The notes under the pieces were generated by a model. The model was not told where the DNA came from and did not search any database. It saw only the letters and a program-made list of their open reading frames with translations. A program made the translations under genes and the position numbers. A stretch of 64,000 nt of DNA from Pseudomonas cichorii. Lineage in GTDB: Bacteria > Pseudomonadota > Gammaproteobacteria > Pseudomonadales > Pseudomonadaceae. Location of the stretch: contig NZ_BLVZ01000014.1 in NCBI RefSeq assembly GCF_015471405.1, forward strand, positions 124,001-188,000, in the 5' to 3' direction. Shown here one piece after another: positions 52,475-60,842 of the stretch (position 1 is the stretch's first letter; every line of letters starts with the position of its first letter).

Positions 52475-53824
52475 ATGAGCACTGCAACCTTTGCAAACCG
52501 TGATGACATTCGAGCCAGCTTTTCCCGCGCCATGTCGCAGATGTACAAGACCGAAGTCCCGCTTTACGGCACCTTGATGGAGCTGGTTTCCGAGGTCAAC
52601 GACGGAGTCATGACCCATCAGCCCAGAGTTCTGGAGAGCCTGAAGCAGACGGGCGAAATCCAGCGCCTGGACATGGAGCGCCATGGCGCCATTCGTGTCG
52701 GTACGGCACTGGAACTGGCAACCCTCGCCCGCCTGTTCGCGGTCATGGGCATGGAGCCTGTGGGTTATTACGACCTGACGCCTGCCGGTGTGCCGGTTCA
52801 CTCCACCGCGTTTCGGGCGGTACACGAGCAGTCGTTGCAAGTCAGCCCGTTCCGCGTGTTCACCTCGCTGCTGCGCCTTGAGCTGATCGAAAACGATAAG
52901 CTGCGCACCTTTGCTGCTGAGGTTCTGGCCCAGCGGATGATCTTCACACCCAGAGCATTGGCGCTGATTGAAAAGCACGAACAGCAAGGCGGCCTGAACG
53001 AGTCGGACGCGAGCGAATTCGTACAAGAGGCGCTGGAAACCTTCCGCTGGCATAACACCGCAACGGTTTCGCTACAGGACTACAAACAGCTCAATGCCCA
53101 GCATCGACTGATTGCCGATGTCGTCGCCTTCAGAGGCCCGCATATCAACCACCTCACCCCGCGCACGCTGGATATCGATGCCGTTCAGGCTGGCATGCCT
53201 GGCAAAGGCATCACACCCAAAGCCGTGGTGGAAGGCCCGCCCCGTCGCCAATGCCCGATTCTGCTGCGCCAGACCAGCTTCAAGGCACTGGAAGAAGCCA
53301 TCACTTTCAGCGGCGAGTCCGGCAGCCATTCGGCCCGCTTCGGTGAAATAGAACAGCGCGGCGCAGCACTGACACCCAAAGGCCGGGCACTCTACGACCA
53401 GTTGCTGAATGCGGCCCGCGATGAACTGGGCGAATTCCCCAACGAAGCCAACTCGGTGCGTTATGCCCGATTGCTGGAGAAAACCTTCCAGGCCTTCCCC
53501 GACAGCTATCAGGAAATGCGCGATCAGGATCTGGCCTACTTCCGTTACTTCCCCACCGGAAAAGGCCCCATCCCACAGAGCGGTGATCTGGAGCAGTTGA
53601 TAGAGGGCGGTCACATTCGCTACGAGCCACTGGTGTATGAAGACTTTCTGCCGGTCAGCGCCGCGGGCATCTTCCAGTCCAACCTGGGCGACGACTCACA
53701 GTCGCATTACGCGACCAGCTCCAATCAGGACGAATTCCAGAAAGCCTTGGGACGTCAGACCATCAATGAATTGAAACTGTATGCCGATACCCAGCGCCGG
53801 TCACTGGAGGCGCTGGGGCTGTAA
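52475..53824 (+). CDS. hglS: 2-oxoadipate dioxygenase/decarboxylase
   Basis: The roughly 450-residue protein is of the DUF1338/HglS family, which converts 2-oxoadipate to 2-hydroxyglutarate with an Fe(II)/VOC-like core. Metal-site regions are seen as PAGVPVHSTAFRAV and FRGPHINHLTPRTLDID (His ligands), with YEPLVYEDFLPVSAAGIF supplying the Glu. It completes the pipecolate-to-2-hydroxyglutarate route begun by AmaA. The start at 52475 (MSTATFANRDD) follows GGAG. A long perfect REP pair lies after the stop. Confidence 0.92.
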   Translation: MSTATFANRDDIRASFSRAMSQMYKTEVPLYGTLMELVSEVNDGVMTHQPRVLESLKQTGEIQRLDMERHGAIRVGTALELATLARLFAVMGMEPVGYYDLTPAGVPVHSTAFRAVHEQSLQVSPFRVFTSLLRLELIENDKLRTFAAEVLAQRMIFTPRALALIEKHEQQGGLNESDASEFVQEALETFRWHNTATVSLQDYKQLNAQHRLIADVVAFRGPHINHLTPRTLDIDAVQAGMPGKGITPKAVVEGPPRRQCPILLRQTSFKALEEAITFSGESGSHSARFGEIEQRGAALTPKGRALYDQLLNAARDELGEFPNEANSVRYARLLEKTFQAFPDSYQEMRDQDLAYFRYFPTGKGPIPQSGDLEQLIEGGHIRYEPLVYEDFLPVSAAGIFQSNLGDDSQSHYATSSNQDEFQKALGRQTINELKLYADTQRRSLEALGL

Positions 53825-53870
53825 CTTCCATACGCCGAGGTGTAGTAACAATTAAGGCACAAACGAAACT

Positions 53871-53957
53871 TGTGGGAGGCAGCTTGCTGGCGAAAAGGCC
53901 TGAAAACTGACAGATATTCTGCGTCTGTATGAAGTCGCCAGCAAGCTGCCTCCCACA
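53871..53957. repeat. REP inverted pair after hglS (GCTTGCTGGCGA family)
   Basis: TGTGGGAGGCAGCTTGCTGG at 53871 and its complement ending at 53957 form a perfect 23-base-arm inverted pair. The rest of the 53825-54283 gap holds the DUF3100 promoter region. Confidence 0.8.
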
Positions 53958-54165
53958 AAGTGATTTATGACCTTAACTGATCGGCATTCCCCCGCCTGGG
54001 CATCCTGAAAACCCTACTTTCTGTGTTCACTTTAAGGCAACGATAAATAAAGTTCGCAATATTGGTGTGCAGCATGCTGCTCTGCATACTCGCACCCAAA
54101 GGTTCACAGCAGCCTGGGCCGATATCACTCCGCGGCCTTACAAGAATATTCAGCCCCACAAGGGC

Positions 54166-54185
54166 TTCCATGGGCTCCATGGACT
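54166..54185. promoter_or_regulatory. Operator-like motif upstream of DUF3100 gene
   Basis: TTCCATGGG-CTC-CATGGACT lies about 100 bases before the DUF3100 start. The region upstream of sdaA contains TTCCATGGG-AGT-CATGGGCT on the opposite strand (56663-56682). The match is 16 of 20 positions with spacing preserved. A shared regulator, most simply the LysR encoded between them, is likely. Confidence 0.5.
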
Positions 54186-54283
54186 TTTAAAGCTGCCCCG
54201 GGCGCCACAACGCGCCCACCTGAAAAGCACAACAACGATTGATAAGGCCTCTTAAAGGTCATTCAGCAGGCAAGGGGATCATC

Positions 54284-55612
54284 ATGCAACACTCACAGGC
54301 CGCAGTGACGGGCGACAAGCAGGCTGTCTCAGCCACTGTAAAACTGTATACCTGGGCCGCGATAATCCTTATCGCCGCCGAGCTGATCGGTGCCATCAGC
54401 ATCCCTCTCGGTCCTGGCAAAGTCGTCTTGCTGCCCATGGTCTGGGCACTGGTGCTGGGTGCGGTGATCGGTATCGCCAGCCGCCGGATGCCAGGCACCA
54501 TCGGTGTCGACCACGCCACACAATTGCGCTCGGCCTCCATCCTGCAACCCGCCCTGCTGATCTTTATCGCCAAGCTTGGTCTGGTGGTCGGCGGTTCGCT
54601 GCCTGTGGTCTTCGCCTCTGGCTGGGCGTTGCTGTTCCAGGAGTTCGGCCATTTCGTCGGCACTGTGATCCTCGGTCTGCCTGTCGCGCTGATGCTGGGC
54701 ATCAAGCGTGAAGCCATCGGTGCAACCTTCTCCGTCGGCCGTGAGCCGAGCCTGGCGATCATCGGTGAACGCTATGGCATGGATTCTCCGGAAGGTCGCG
54801 GCGTACTGGCCGAATACCTGACCGGTACGTTGTTCGGCGCCCTGTTCATTGCCATCGTGGCCGGTTTCATCACCAGCCTCGGCATCTTCCACCCCAACTC
54901 TCTGGCCATGGGCTCGGGCATTGGTTCGGGCAGCATGATGGCCGCCGCAGCCGGTGCCATCGCCGCGCAGCAGACGCCGGAAGTCGCCAAGGAAGTCATG
55001 ACGCTGGCGGCAGCCTCCAACCTGATCACCACCACTATCGGCACTTACTTCACCCTGTTCATCTCCTTGCCGCTGGCGGTCTGGGGCTACCGGGTGCTGG
55101 AGCCGCTGATCGGCCGTACCACCAAGGCGTCCATTACCAGCGAAAACATCAGCAGCAAGGACGTCTCTCTGGAAGTCCCAGAGCTGAGCTGGGCCGGTAA
55201 GGTCAGCGCGTGGCTGGCAGCAGGTGCGCTGGCGCTGATCGCCAACTATGTCGGTTACAAGACCCTGTCCACCGATGCCCTGACCGGCATGGGCATCATG
55301 ATCTTCTGTGCCTTTGCGGGTGAAGTGCTGTGCAACCTGCTGCGCCGCAAGATCCCGGCCGTGTGCATGGTGTCGCTGGTGGCGATGTTCCTGACCTCGC
55401 CTGCATGCCCGTTCGCAGCGGAAATCTCCAGGCTGACCAGCTCGATCAACATGCTCGCCGTGATTACCCCCATGCTGACCTTCGCCGGTCTGTCGATTGC
55501 CAAGGACCTGCCAGCTTTCCGCCGCCTGGGCTGGAGGATCGTGCTGGTATCGTTCCTCGCCAACTTCGGCACTTTCATCGGCGCAGTACTGATCGCTGAA
55601 ATGTTCCATTGA
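54284..55612 (+). CDS. DUF3100 membrane protein (transporter-like)
   Basis: The 442-residue protein has about 11-12 hydrophobic helices and matches the DUF3100 family in outline (IGVDHATQLRSASILQPALLIFIAKLG; GREPSLAIIGERYGMDSPEGRGVLAEYLTGTLFGALFI; GSGIGSGSMMAAAAGAIA). The family is uncharacterised and assumed to be a transporter. The start at 54284 follows GGGGATC. A strong bidirectional terminator separates it from the convergent LysR gene. A shared promoter motif with sdaA hints at serine or a related amine as substrate, which is an inference. Confidence 0.85.
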   Translation: MQHSQAAVTGDKQAVSATVKLYTWAAIILIAAELIGAISIPLGPGKVVLLPMVWALVLGAVIGIASRRMPGTIGVDHATQLRSASILQPALLIFIAKLGLVVGGSLPVVFASGWALLFQEFGHFVGTVILGLPVALMLGIKREAIGATFSVGREPSLAIIGERYGMDSPEGRGVLAEYLTGTLFGALFIAIVAGFITSLGIFHPNSLAMGSGIGSGSMMAAAAGAIAAQQTPEVAKEVMTLAAASNLITTTIGTYFTLFISLPLAVWGYRVLEPLIGRTTKASITSENISSKDVSLEVPELSWAGKVSAWLAAGALALIANYVGYKTLSTDALTGMGIMIFCAFAGEVLCNLLRRKIPAVCMVSLVAMFLTSPACPFAAEISRLTSSINMLAVITPMLTFAGLSIAKDLPAFRRLGWRIVLVSFLANFGTFIGAVLIAEMFH

Positions 55613-55630
55613 TCTCTGCTGAGCGGATAT

Positions 55631-55662
55631 GAAAAGGGCGCGTCGATTGACGCGCCCTTTTC
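55631..55662. terminator. Bidirectional intrinsic terminator
   Basis: GAAAAGGGCGCGTC-GATT-GACGCGCCCTTTTC is a 14-pair perfect hairpin with A and T runs on each side, serving the convergent DUF3100 and LysR genes. It overlaps the LysR stop codon by two bases. Confidence 0.85.
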
Positions 55663-56578
55663 ATTTGTCCTGTGTCGCTTCGCTGACCAGCCAGTCGTGC
55701 ACCGCACGGCGGGACGGTGTACTCAACGCCCCCTCACGATAAGCCAGTACGTACTTTTTCTTGGCCTTGATCGGATGCCCGAAAGGCACGATCAGCGAGC
55801 CCTGCTCCAATTCGTCGGTAATCAGCGTCTTGCGGGCAATGGCCACGCCCATGCCCATTCTTGCAGCATCGATGGTCAGGTGATTGCGATTGAAGGTATG
55901 GCCGCGCCGTACATCGATCCCGGCCGCACCGATGGCCGCCAGGTAAAACTCCCACTCGGCGTATTCATAACTGCCACGCCAGGCCGTGATGTCGTGGAGC
56001 AGCGGGAAGTGTACCAACTGGCTCGGAGTATCCAGAGGCGGCTTGCCTTCCAGCAGCGCTGGCGAGCACACAGGGAATAACTCTTCTTCCAGCAAGGGCG
56101 TGGTCATCAACCCCGGATAGCTGCCGTCGTTGAGATCGATGGCCAGGTCGAAGTCGTCATCTCGCAGCGAACCGCTGCTGTCTTCGGCAATGATCCGCAA
56201 CTGGATATCGGGAAAGGCTTCCTGCAGACGCGGCAGCCTTGGCATCAGCCATTTGCCGAGAAACGAAGGGATGCAACGCAGCTTGAACACGCCGCCGATC
56301 CGCCCGGAATGCAGCAGGCGCAGTTCATCGCTGATACGGCTCTGCACTTCATTGGCCACCAGCGCCAGCCGCTGCCCTTCGGCGGTCAGTTCAAGCCCGC
56401 GCCCGACCCGATGAAACAGGGCAAAGCCCAGACGCTCTTCGAGCTGACGCATCTGCTGGCTGATGGCACCGGGCGTTACATGCAGCTCTTCGGCACAACG
56501 GGTGAAGGAAAGGTGCCTGGCCGCACAGGCGAACACTTGTAACCAGGCGTGCATCTGCGCATTGAAAATTCTGCTCAT
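55661..56578 (-). CDS. LysR-family regulator (GcvA-like)
   Basis: The 305-residue regulator has a helix-turn-helix (LQVFACAARHLSFTRCAEELHVTPGAISQQMRQLEERLGFALFHRVGRGLELTAEG) and a GcvA-type effector domain. It is divergent from sdaA and convergent with the DUF3100 gene. Both promoter regions contain the TTCCATGGG-N3-CATGG motif, so it is the best candidate regulator of serine deamination and the membrane protein. Effector is unknown. Confidence 0.9.
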   Translation of the reverse strand: MSRIFNAQMHAWLQVFACAARHLSFTRCAEELHVTPGAISQQMRQLEERLGFALFHRVGRGLELTAEGQRLALVANEVQSRISDELRLLHSGRIGGVFKLRCIPSFLGKWLMPRLPRLQEAFPDIQLRIIAEDSSGSLRDDDFDLAIDLNDGSYPGLMTTPLLEEELFPVCSPALLEGKPPLDTPSQLVHFPLLHDITAWRGSYEYAEWEFYLAAIGAAGIDVRRGHTFNRNHLTIDAARMGMGVAIARKTLITDELEQGSLIVPFGHPIKAKKKYVLAYREGALSTPSRRAVHDWLVSEATQDK

Positions 56579-56662
56579 TGAAGAGTTCCGCTAAAGCGTT
56601 GCATAGGAACAATCGTTTGTCGTTTGGAGGCCCCGAGCCAACTATGAGAGCCATGAACAGGG

Positions 56663-56682
56663 AGCCCATGACTCCCATGGAA
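56663..56682. promoter_or_regulatory. Operator-like motif in LysR/sdaA divergent promoter
   Basis: Read on the minus strand this is TTCCATGGG-AGT-CATGGGCT, matching the motif at 54166-54185. A third CATGGCT half-site follows at about 56647-56655. It lies 23 bases before the sdaA start codon, between the divergent genes. Confidence 0.5.
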
Positions 56683-56704
56683 ACTCATTTGCAGGACCTC
56701 CGTG

Positions 56705-58081
56705 ATGGCTATTAGCGTCTTCGACATGTTCAAAATCGGCATTGGCCCTTCCAGTTCGCACACCGTAGGACCGATGCGGGCCGGGGCGCTGTTTGTGACT
56801 GATCTACGCAACCGCAACCAGTTGCATAGCGTAGAACGGATCGAAGTGCGATTGTACGGTTCTCTTTCGGCAACAGGCATCGGTCATGGCAGCGATCGTG
56901 CCACTGTCATGGGTTTACTCGGCGAATGGCCGGACCGGATCGACCCGAGCCAGGTCAATCAACGCATCGACGCCCTGCTGGAAAACGGTCTGTTGCTGCT
57001 GGCTGGCGAGCGGGAAATCAAGTTCCTCTGGCAGCGCGACATGTGCCTGCTGGACGAAAGCCTGCCTTATCACCCCAACGGCATGACGCTGTGCGCTTAT
57101 GGCGCGACCGGCGAGCTGTACGAGCAGACCTACTATTCGGTCGGTGGCGGCTTTGTGATCGACGCCGCGCAAGCTGCCAGTGGCGTGCTGGACAACGATG
57201 ACACGGTCCTGCCTTATGACTTTTCCAGCGGCGCCGAATTGCTCAAGCTGTGCAAGACCCATGGCCTGAGCATTTCCGGCCTGATGATGGCCAACGAAAA
57301 GGCCTGGCGTAGCGAAGAGGAGATCCGCGAGAAGATTCTGGTCATCTGGGAAGCGATGCGTGATTGCGTCAACAAAGGCCTGAACGAAACAGGGATTCTG
57401 CCCGGCGGCCTGAAAGTCCGTCGTCGTGCCCACCGCCTGCATCAGAACCTGCAGAACCTCGACAACCCCAACGTGATCGGCTCGACCCTCAGCGCCATGG
57501 AGTGGGTCAACCTATTCGCTCTGGCGGTCAACGAAGAAAACGCCGCCGGTGGTCGCATGGTGACTGCACCCACCAATGGCGCAGCGGGTATCGTGCCTGC
57601 GGTGTTGCATTACTTCATGAAGTTCAACCCGGCTGCCAATGAAGACGACGTGGTGCGTTTCTTCCTCAGCGCCGCTGCCGTGGGCATTCTGTGCAAGAAA
57701 AACGCATCCATCTCGGGCGCGGAAGTGGGCTGCCAGGGCGAAGTCGGATCCGCCTGCGCCATGGCCGCAGCCGGCCTTGCCGAGATTATCGGAGCGTCGC
57801 CCGAGCAAGTGGAAAACGCCGCGGAAATCGGCCTGGAGCACAACCTTGGCCTGACCTGCGACCCGGTGGGCGGGCTGGTGCAAGTCCCTTGCATCGAGCG
57901 CAACGCCATTGCCGCCGTCAAGGCAATCAATGCCGCGCAAATGGCACTGCGCGGTGATGGCGAGCACTTCATTTCACTGGATCACGCCATCCGCACCATG
58001 CGCGATACCGGTGCCGACATGCACGACAAGTACAAGGAAACCTCACGGGGCGGGCTGGCGGTGAATCTGGTGGAATGCTGA
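56705..58081 (+). CDS. sdaA: L-serine ammonia-lyase, iron-sulfur type
   Basis: The 458-residue enzyme deaminates L-serine to pyruvate. The N-terminal beta domain begins SVFDMFKIGIGPSSSHTVGPMRAG. The catalytic alpha domain has APTNGAAGIVPAVLHYF and the cluster Cys residues in EVGCQGEVGSACAMAAAG, GLTCDPVGG and VQVPCIERNA. Length and domain order are those of the single-chain SdaA/TdcG type. Start is the ATG at 56705; a GTG directly before it is also in frame. The divergent LysR gene is the likely regulator. Confidence 0.96.
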   Translation: MAISVFDMFKIGIGPSSSHTVGPMRAGALFVTDLRNRNQLHSVERIEVRLYGSLSATGIGHGSDRATVMGLLGEWPDRIDPSQVNQRIDALLENGLLLLAGEREIKFLWQRDMCLLDESLPYHPNGMTLCAYGATGELYEQTYYSVGGGFVIDAAQAASGVLDNDDTVLPYDFSSGAELLKLCKTHGLSISGLMMANEKAWRSEEEIREKILVIWEAMRDCVNKGLNETGILPGGLKVRRRAHRLHQNLQNLDNPNVIGSTLSAMEWVNLFALAVNEENAAGGRMVTAPTNGAAGIVPAVLHYFMKFNPAANEDDVVRFFLSAAAVGILCKKNASISGAEVGCQGEVGSACAMAAAGLAEIIGASPEQVENAAEIGLEHNLGLTCDPVGGLVQVPCIERNAIAAVKAINAAQMALRGDGEHFISLDHAIRTMRDTGADMHDKYKETSRGGLAVNLVEC

Positions 58082-58096
58082 TTGCTATAGTCGCAG

Positions 58097-58135
58097 CCAA
58101 GGCCCCTCCCACTGAAATTGTGGGAGGGGCCTTGG
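58097..58135 (+). terminator. Hairpin after sdaA (REP family)
   Basis: CCAAGGCCCCTCCCAC and GTGGGAGGGGCCTTGG form a perfect 16-pair stem with a seven-base loop between the convergent sdaA and amidohydrolase genes. It is of the same repeat family as 14539-14627. Confidence 0.75.
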
Positions 58136-58158
58136 CCGCGACAGATACATGAAAATAA

Positions 58159-59319
58159 TCAACTCACCGGCAAACACTGCTCCACCAACGCCGTCCATAC
58201 CGCAACGCCAGGCTCGATCACCTGATCGTTGAAGTCGTAATACGGGTTATGCAGTGCGGCTGAAGGTTTCTCCCCGTCCACGCCCAGCCAGACATAAGCG
58301 CCCGGGCAGGCATGCAGCATGAAAGCGAAGTCTTCGGATGCCATGGACGGGTTGCAGCCCCATTGCACATTGGCTTCGCCCACCGCCGCAACAGCCGCCC
58401 GACGAATCGTGGCCGCTGCTTCGACATGGTTCTCGGTGACCGGGTAACCGACGTTATAGACCAGCTCGCCACGCACCCCGAAAGCCACCGGCAAACGCTC
58501 GACGAATTCGCCGATCAGTTGCTGGACCTTGGCCCGCACCGGCGTCTGCAAGCAACGCACCGTACCGCGCAACACGGCTGTTTCAGGGATGACGTTGATC
58601 GCTTCACCGGCATTGAACTGGGTGATGCTGACCACCGCCGAATCCAGCGGCGAAAGACGCCGCGACACGATGGTTTGCAGGCCCAATACCAGTTCGGCAG
58701 CCGCAACGATCGGGTCTGTGCCCTTGTCCGGCATGGCAGCATGGCTGCCTTTACCGGTCAGGGTGATCTCGAAAGTATCCAGCGAAGCCATCATCGGACC
58801 GGGATTGATCACGACATTACCTGCCGGAACGCCCGGCCAGTTATGCAGCCCGTAGATCGCATCCATCGGGAACTGCTCGAACAGGCCGTCCTCGATCATG
58901 CGCTGGGCGCCACCCAGGTTCTCTTCGGCTGGCTGGAAGACAAAATGTACCGTGCCACGGAATTTGCGGGTTTCGGACAGGTGACGGGCAGTCGCCAGCA
59001 GAATCGCGGTGTGGCCATCGTGACCGCAGGCATGCATGCAGCCTTTGTGTACCGACTTATGCGCGGTGTCGCCCAGCTCCTGGATCGGCAGCGCGTCCAT
59101 GTCGGCACGAATGCCGATGACCGGGCCGTCGCCGTTACGCAGGGTTCCGACAACACCCGTGCCGCCGAGGCCGCGATGGACCTCGACGCCGAAGCTGGTC
59201 AACAGACGAGCCACTTTATCGGAGGTTTGCAGCTCCTGGAAACCCAGCTCGGGGGCCGCGTGGATGGTGCGGCGCCAGACCGTGGCCTGATCGATCAGGG
59301 CTTTGGAAATTTTCATCAC
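58159..59319 (-). CDS. M20-family amidohydrolase
   Basis: The 386-residue metallopeptidase-fold amidohydrolase is of the hippurate/N-acyl-amino-acid type. Metal motifs are MHACGHDGHTAILL, FQPAEENLGGAQRMIEDG, GLHNWPGVPAGN and SEDFAFML. Lid-domain contacts include KGSHAAMPDKGTDPI. It is last gene of a minus-strand five-gene operon, two bases after the aldehyde dehydrogenase. It would release an amine or amino acid from an N-acyl precursor. Substrate is unknown. Confidence 0.9.
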   Translation of the reverse strand: MMKISKALIDQATVWRRTIHAAPELGFQELQTSDKVARLLTSFGVEVHRGLGGTGVVGTLRNGDGPVIGIRADMDALPIQELGDTAHKSVHKGCMHACGHDGHTAILLATARHLSETRKFRGTVHFVFQPAEENLGGAQRMIEDGLFEQFPMDAIYGLHNWPGVPAGNVVINPGPMMASLDTFEITLTGKGSHAAMPDKGTDPIVAAAELVLGLQTIVSRRLSPLDSAVVSITQFNAGEAINVIPETAVLRGTVRCLQTPVRAKVQQLIGEFVERLPVAFGVRGELVYNVGYPVTENHVEAAATIRRAAVAAVGEANVQWGCNPSMASEDFAFMLHACPGAYVWLGVDGEKPSAALHNPYYDFNDQVIEPGVAVWTALVEQCLPVS

Positions 59320-59321
59320 TG

Positions 59322-60839
59322 TTACTCCAGACTCGCGCCATAACCAAAGCTTGCGGCAGGCTTGGCGGCGGTTTCAACCCAGACACTTTTCACTTCGCTG
59401 TACTCACGCAGCGCATCGAGGCCCGAGGAACGGCCATAACCGCTTTCACCGTAACCACCGAACGGCGAGCTGACGTGAATGGTCTTGTAGCCGTTGACCC
59501 AGAAGGTCCCGGCGCGCACCTGTTTGGCAACGCGATGAGCACGGCCGACATCACGAGTCCAGACGCCACCGGCCAGGCCGAAGCGGCTGTCGTTGGCGAT
59601 GCGGATGGCGTCTTCTTCGTCCTTGAACGGAATCGCCACGACCACCGGCCCGAAGATTTCTTCCTGGGCGCAATACAGGTCGTTGGTGCCAGCCAGTACT
59701 GTCGGATTGACGTAGTAACCCGGTTTGCTCGGGATCGGGTCGGCATCTTTGCCAACCAGCTTCGCGCCGTCTTTCAGTGCGCCTTCGACCATGGTTTTCA
59801 CATGGTTGTATTGCTTGGCGTTGTTGATCGGGCCGATCTGGGTTTCAGGATCGCTCGGGTCACCGACCTTGAACTGCGTGGCGGCCACGGCCAGGGCATT
59901 GGTGAATTTTTCAAAGATCGATTCCTGCACCAGCAGGCGCGAACCGGATACACAGCTTTGCCCTGCCCCGGAAAAAATCGCTGCCTGAGCGCCGCGCAAG
60001 GCGACTTCCAGGTCGGCATCTTCAAACACGATATTGGCCGACTTGCCACCCAATTCCAGCACTGCCGGAATGCAACGCTGAGCAGCGGCAACGGCGATAT
60101 GGCGACCGGTTGCAGGCGAGCCCACGAACACCACCTTGCGAATATCGGCCTTGGCGATGAAGGCTTGGCCAATGGAGTGACCGAAGCCGGCGATGACGTT
60201 GACCAGACCTTTCGGCACTCCGGCACGCTCGATCAGCACGCCGATCATCAGCGAGCTGAGGGGCGTCAGTTCGGACGGTTTGAGAATGACCGCGTTACCG
60301 GCAGCAATCGCAGGCGCGATCTGCCAGCCGCAGGTGAAAATCGGCGCGTTCCAGGGTGTGATCTGCAATACGGTGCCCAGCGGCTCGTAGGTCACGTAGT
60401 TCAGGTGCGTGGTCGGAACCGGAATGATCTCGCCATGCAGCTTGTCAGCCCAGCCGGCGTAGTACTCGAACATCTCGGCCACTTTGAGCACTTCGACACG
60501 AGCATCGCGAATCGGCTTGTTGGCGGTCAGGGATTCGATCTGCGCCAGGTTTTCCTGCTCTTCGCGAATCAGCGAACCGATCTGGTACATGGCTCGGCCA
60601 CGGGCCTGAGCGGTCAGTGCCCACCATTGAGCCTGAGCGGTCTTTGCGGCCTTGTCGGCCAGTTCGACCAGAGATTCATCGGCATCGGGGAAGGTCAGCA
60701 ACACGCTGTCGTCATGGGCATTACGCACTTCTACCGGAGCACCGTGACCTTCGACGAATTCGCCACCGACGTAGCTGGCAATGACACTGCGATCGCCCCA
60801 GTAAGGACGCAGCAGATCAAGGATTTTTGCAGTGCTCAT
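59322..60839 (-). CDS. Aldehyde dehydrogenase
   Basis: The 505-residue NAD(P)-dependent aldehyde dehydrogenase has the Glu motif LELGGKSANIVFED, Cys in FSGAGQSCVSGSRLL and a Rossmann region (ITPWNAPIFTCGWQIAPAIAAGNAVILKPSE). It resembles betaine-aldehyde or phenylacetaldehyde dehydrogenases in pattern. The start at 60839 follows GGAGAG. It starts three bases after the 3-hydroxyisobutyrate-dehydrogenase-like gene ends, so the two genes are tightly coupled. Confidence 0.92.
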   Translation of the reverse strand: MSTAKILDLLRPYWGDRSVIASYVGGEFVEGHGAPVEVRNAHDDSVLLTFPDADESLVELADKAAKTAQAQWWALTAQARGRAMYQIGSLIREEQENLAQIESLTANKPIRDARVEVLKVAEMFEYYAGWADKLHGEIIPVPTTHLNYVTYEPLGTVLQITPWNAPIFTCGWQIAPAIAAGNAVILKPSELTPLSSLMIGVLIERAGVPKGLVNVIAGFGHSIGQAFIAKADIRKVVFVGSPATGRHIAVAAAQRCIPAVLELGGKSANIVFEDADLEVALRGAQAAIFSGAGQSCVSGSRLLVQESIFEKFTNALAVAATQFKVGDPSDPETQIGPINNAKQYNHVKTMVEGALKDGAKLVGKDADPIPSKPGYYVNPTVLAGTNDLYCAQEEIFGPVVVAIPFKDEEDAIRIANDSRFGLAGGVWTRDVGRAHRVAKQVRAGTFWVNGYKTIHVSSPFGGYGESGYGRSSGLDALREYSEVKSVWVETAAKPAASFGYGASLE

Positions 60840-60842
60840 CGG

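Noticed and set aside
58159..59319. Assignment of the amidohydrolase to hippurate or indole-acetyl-amino-acid hydrolysis
   Set aside because: M20 motifs do not determine the acyl group, and the neighbours do not match a known auxin or hippurate cluster.
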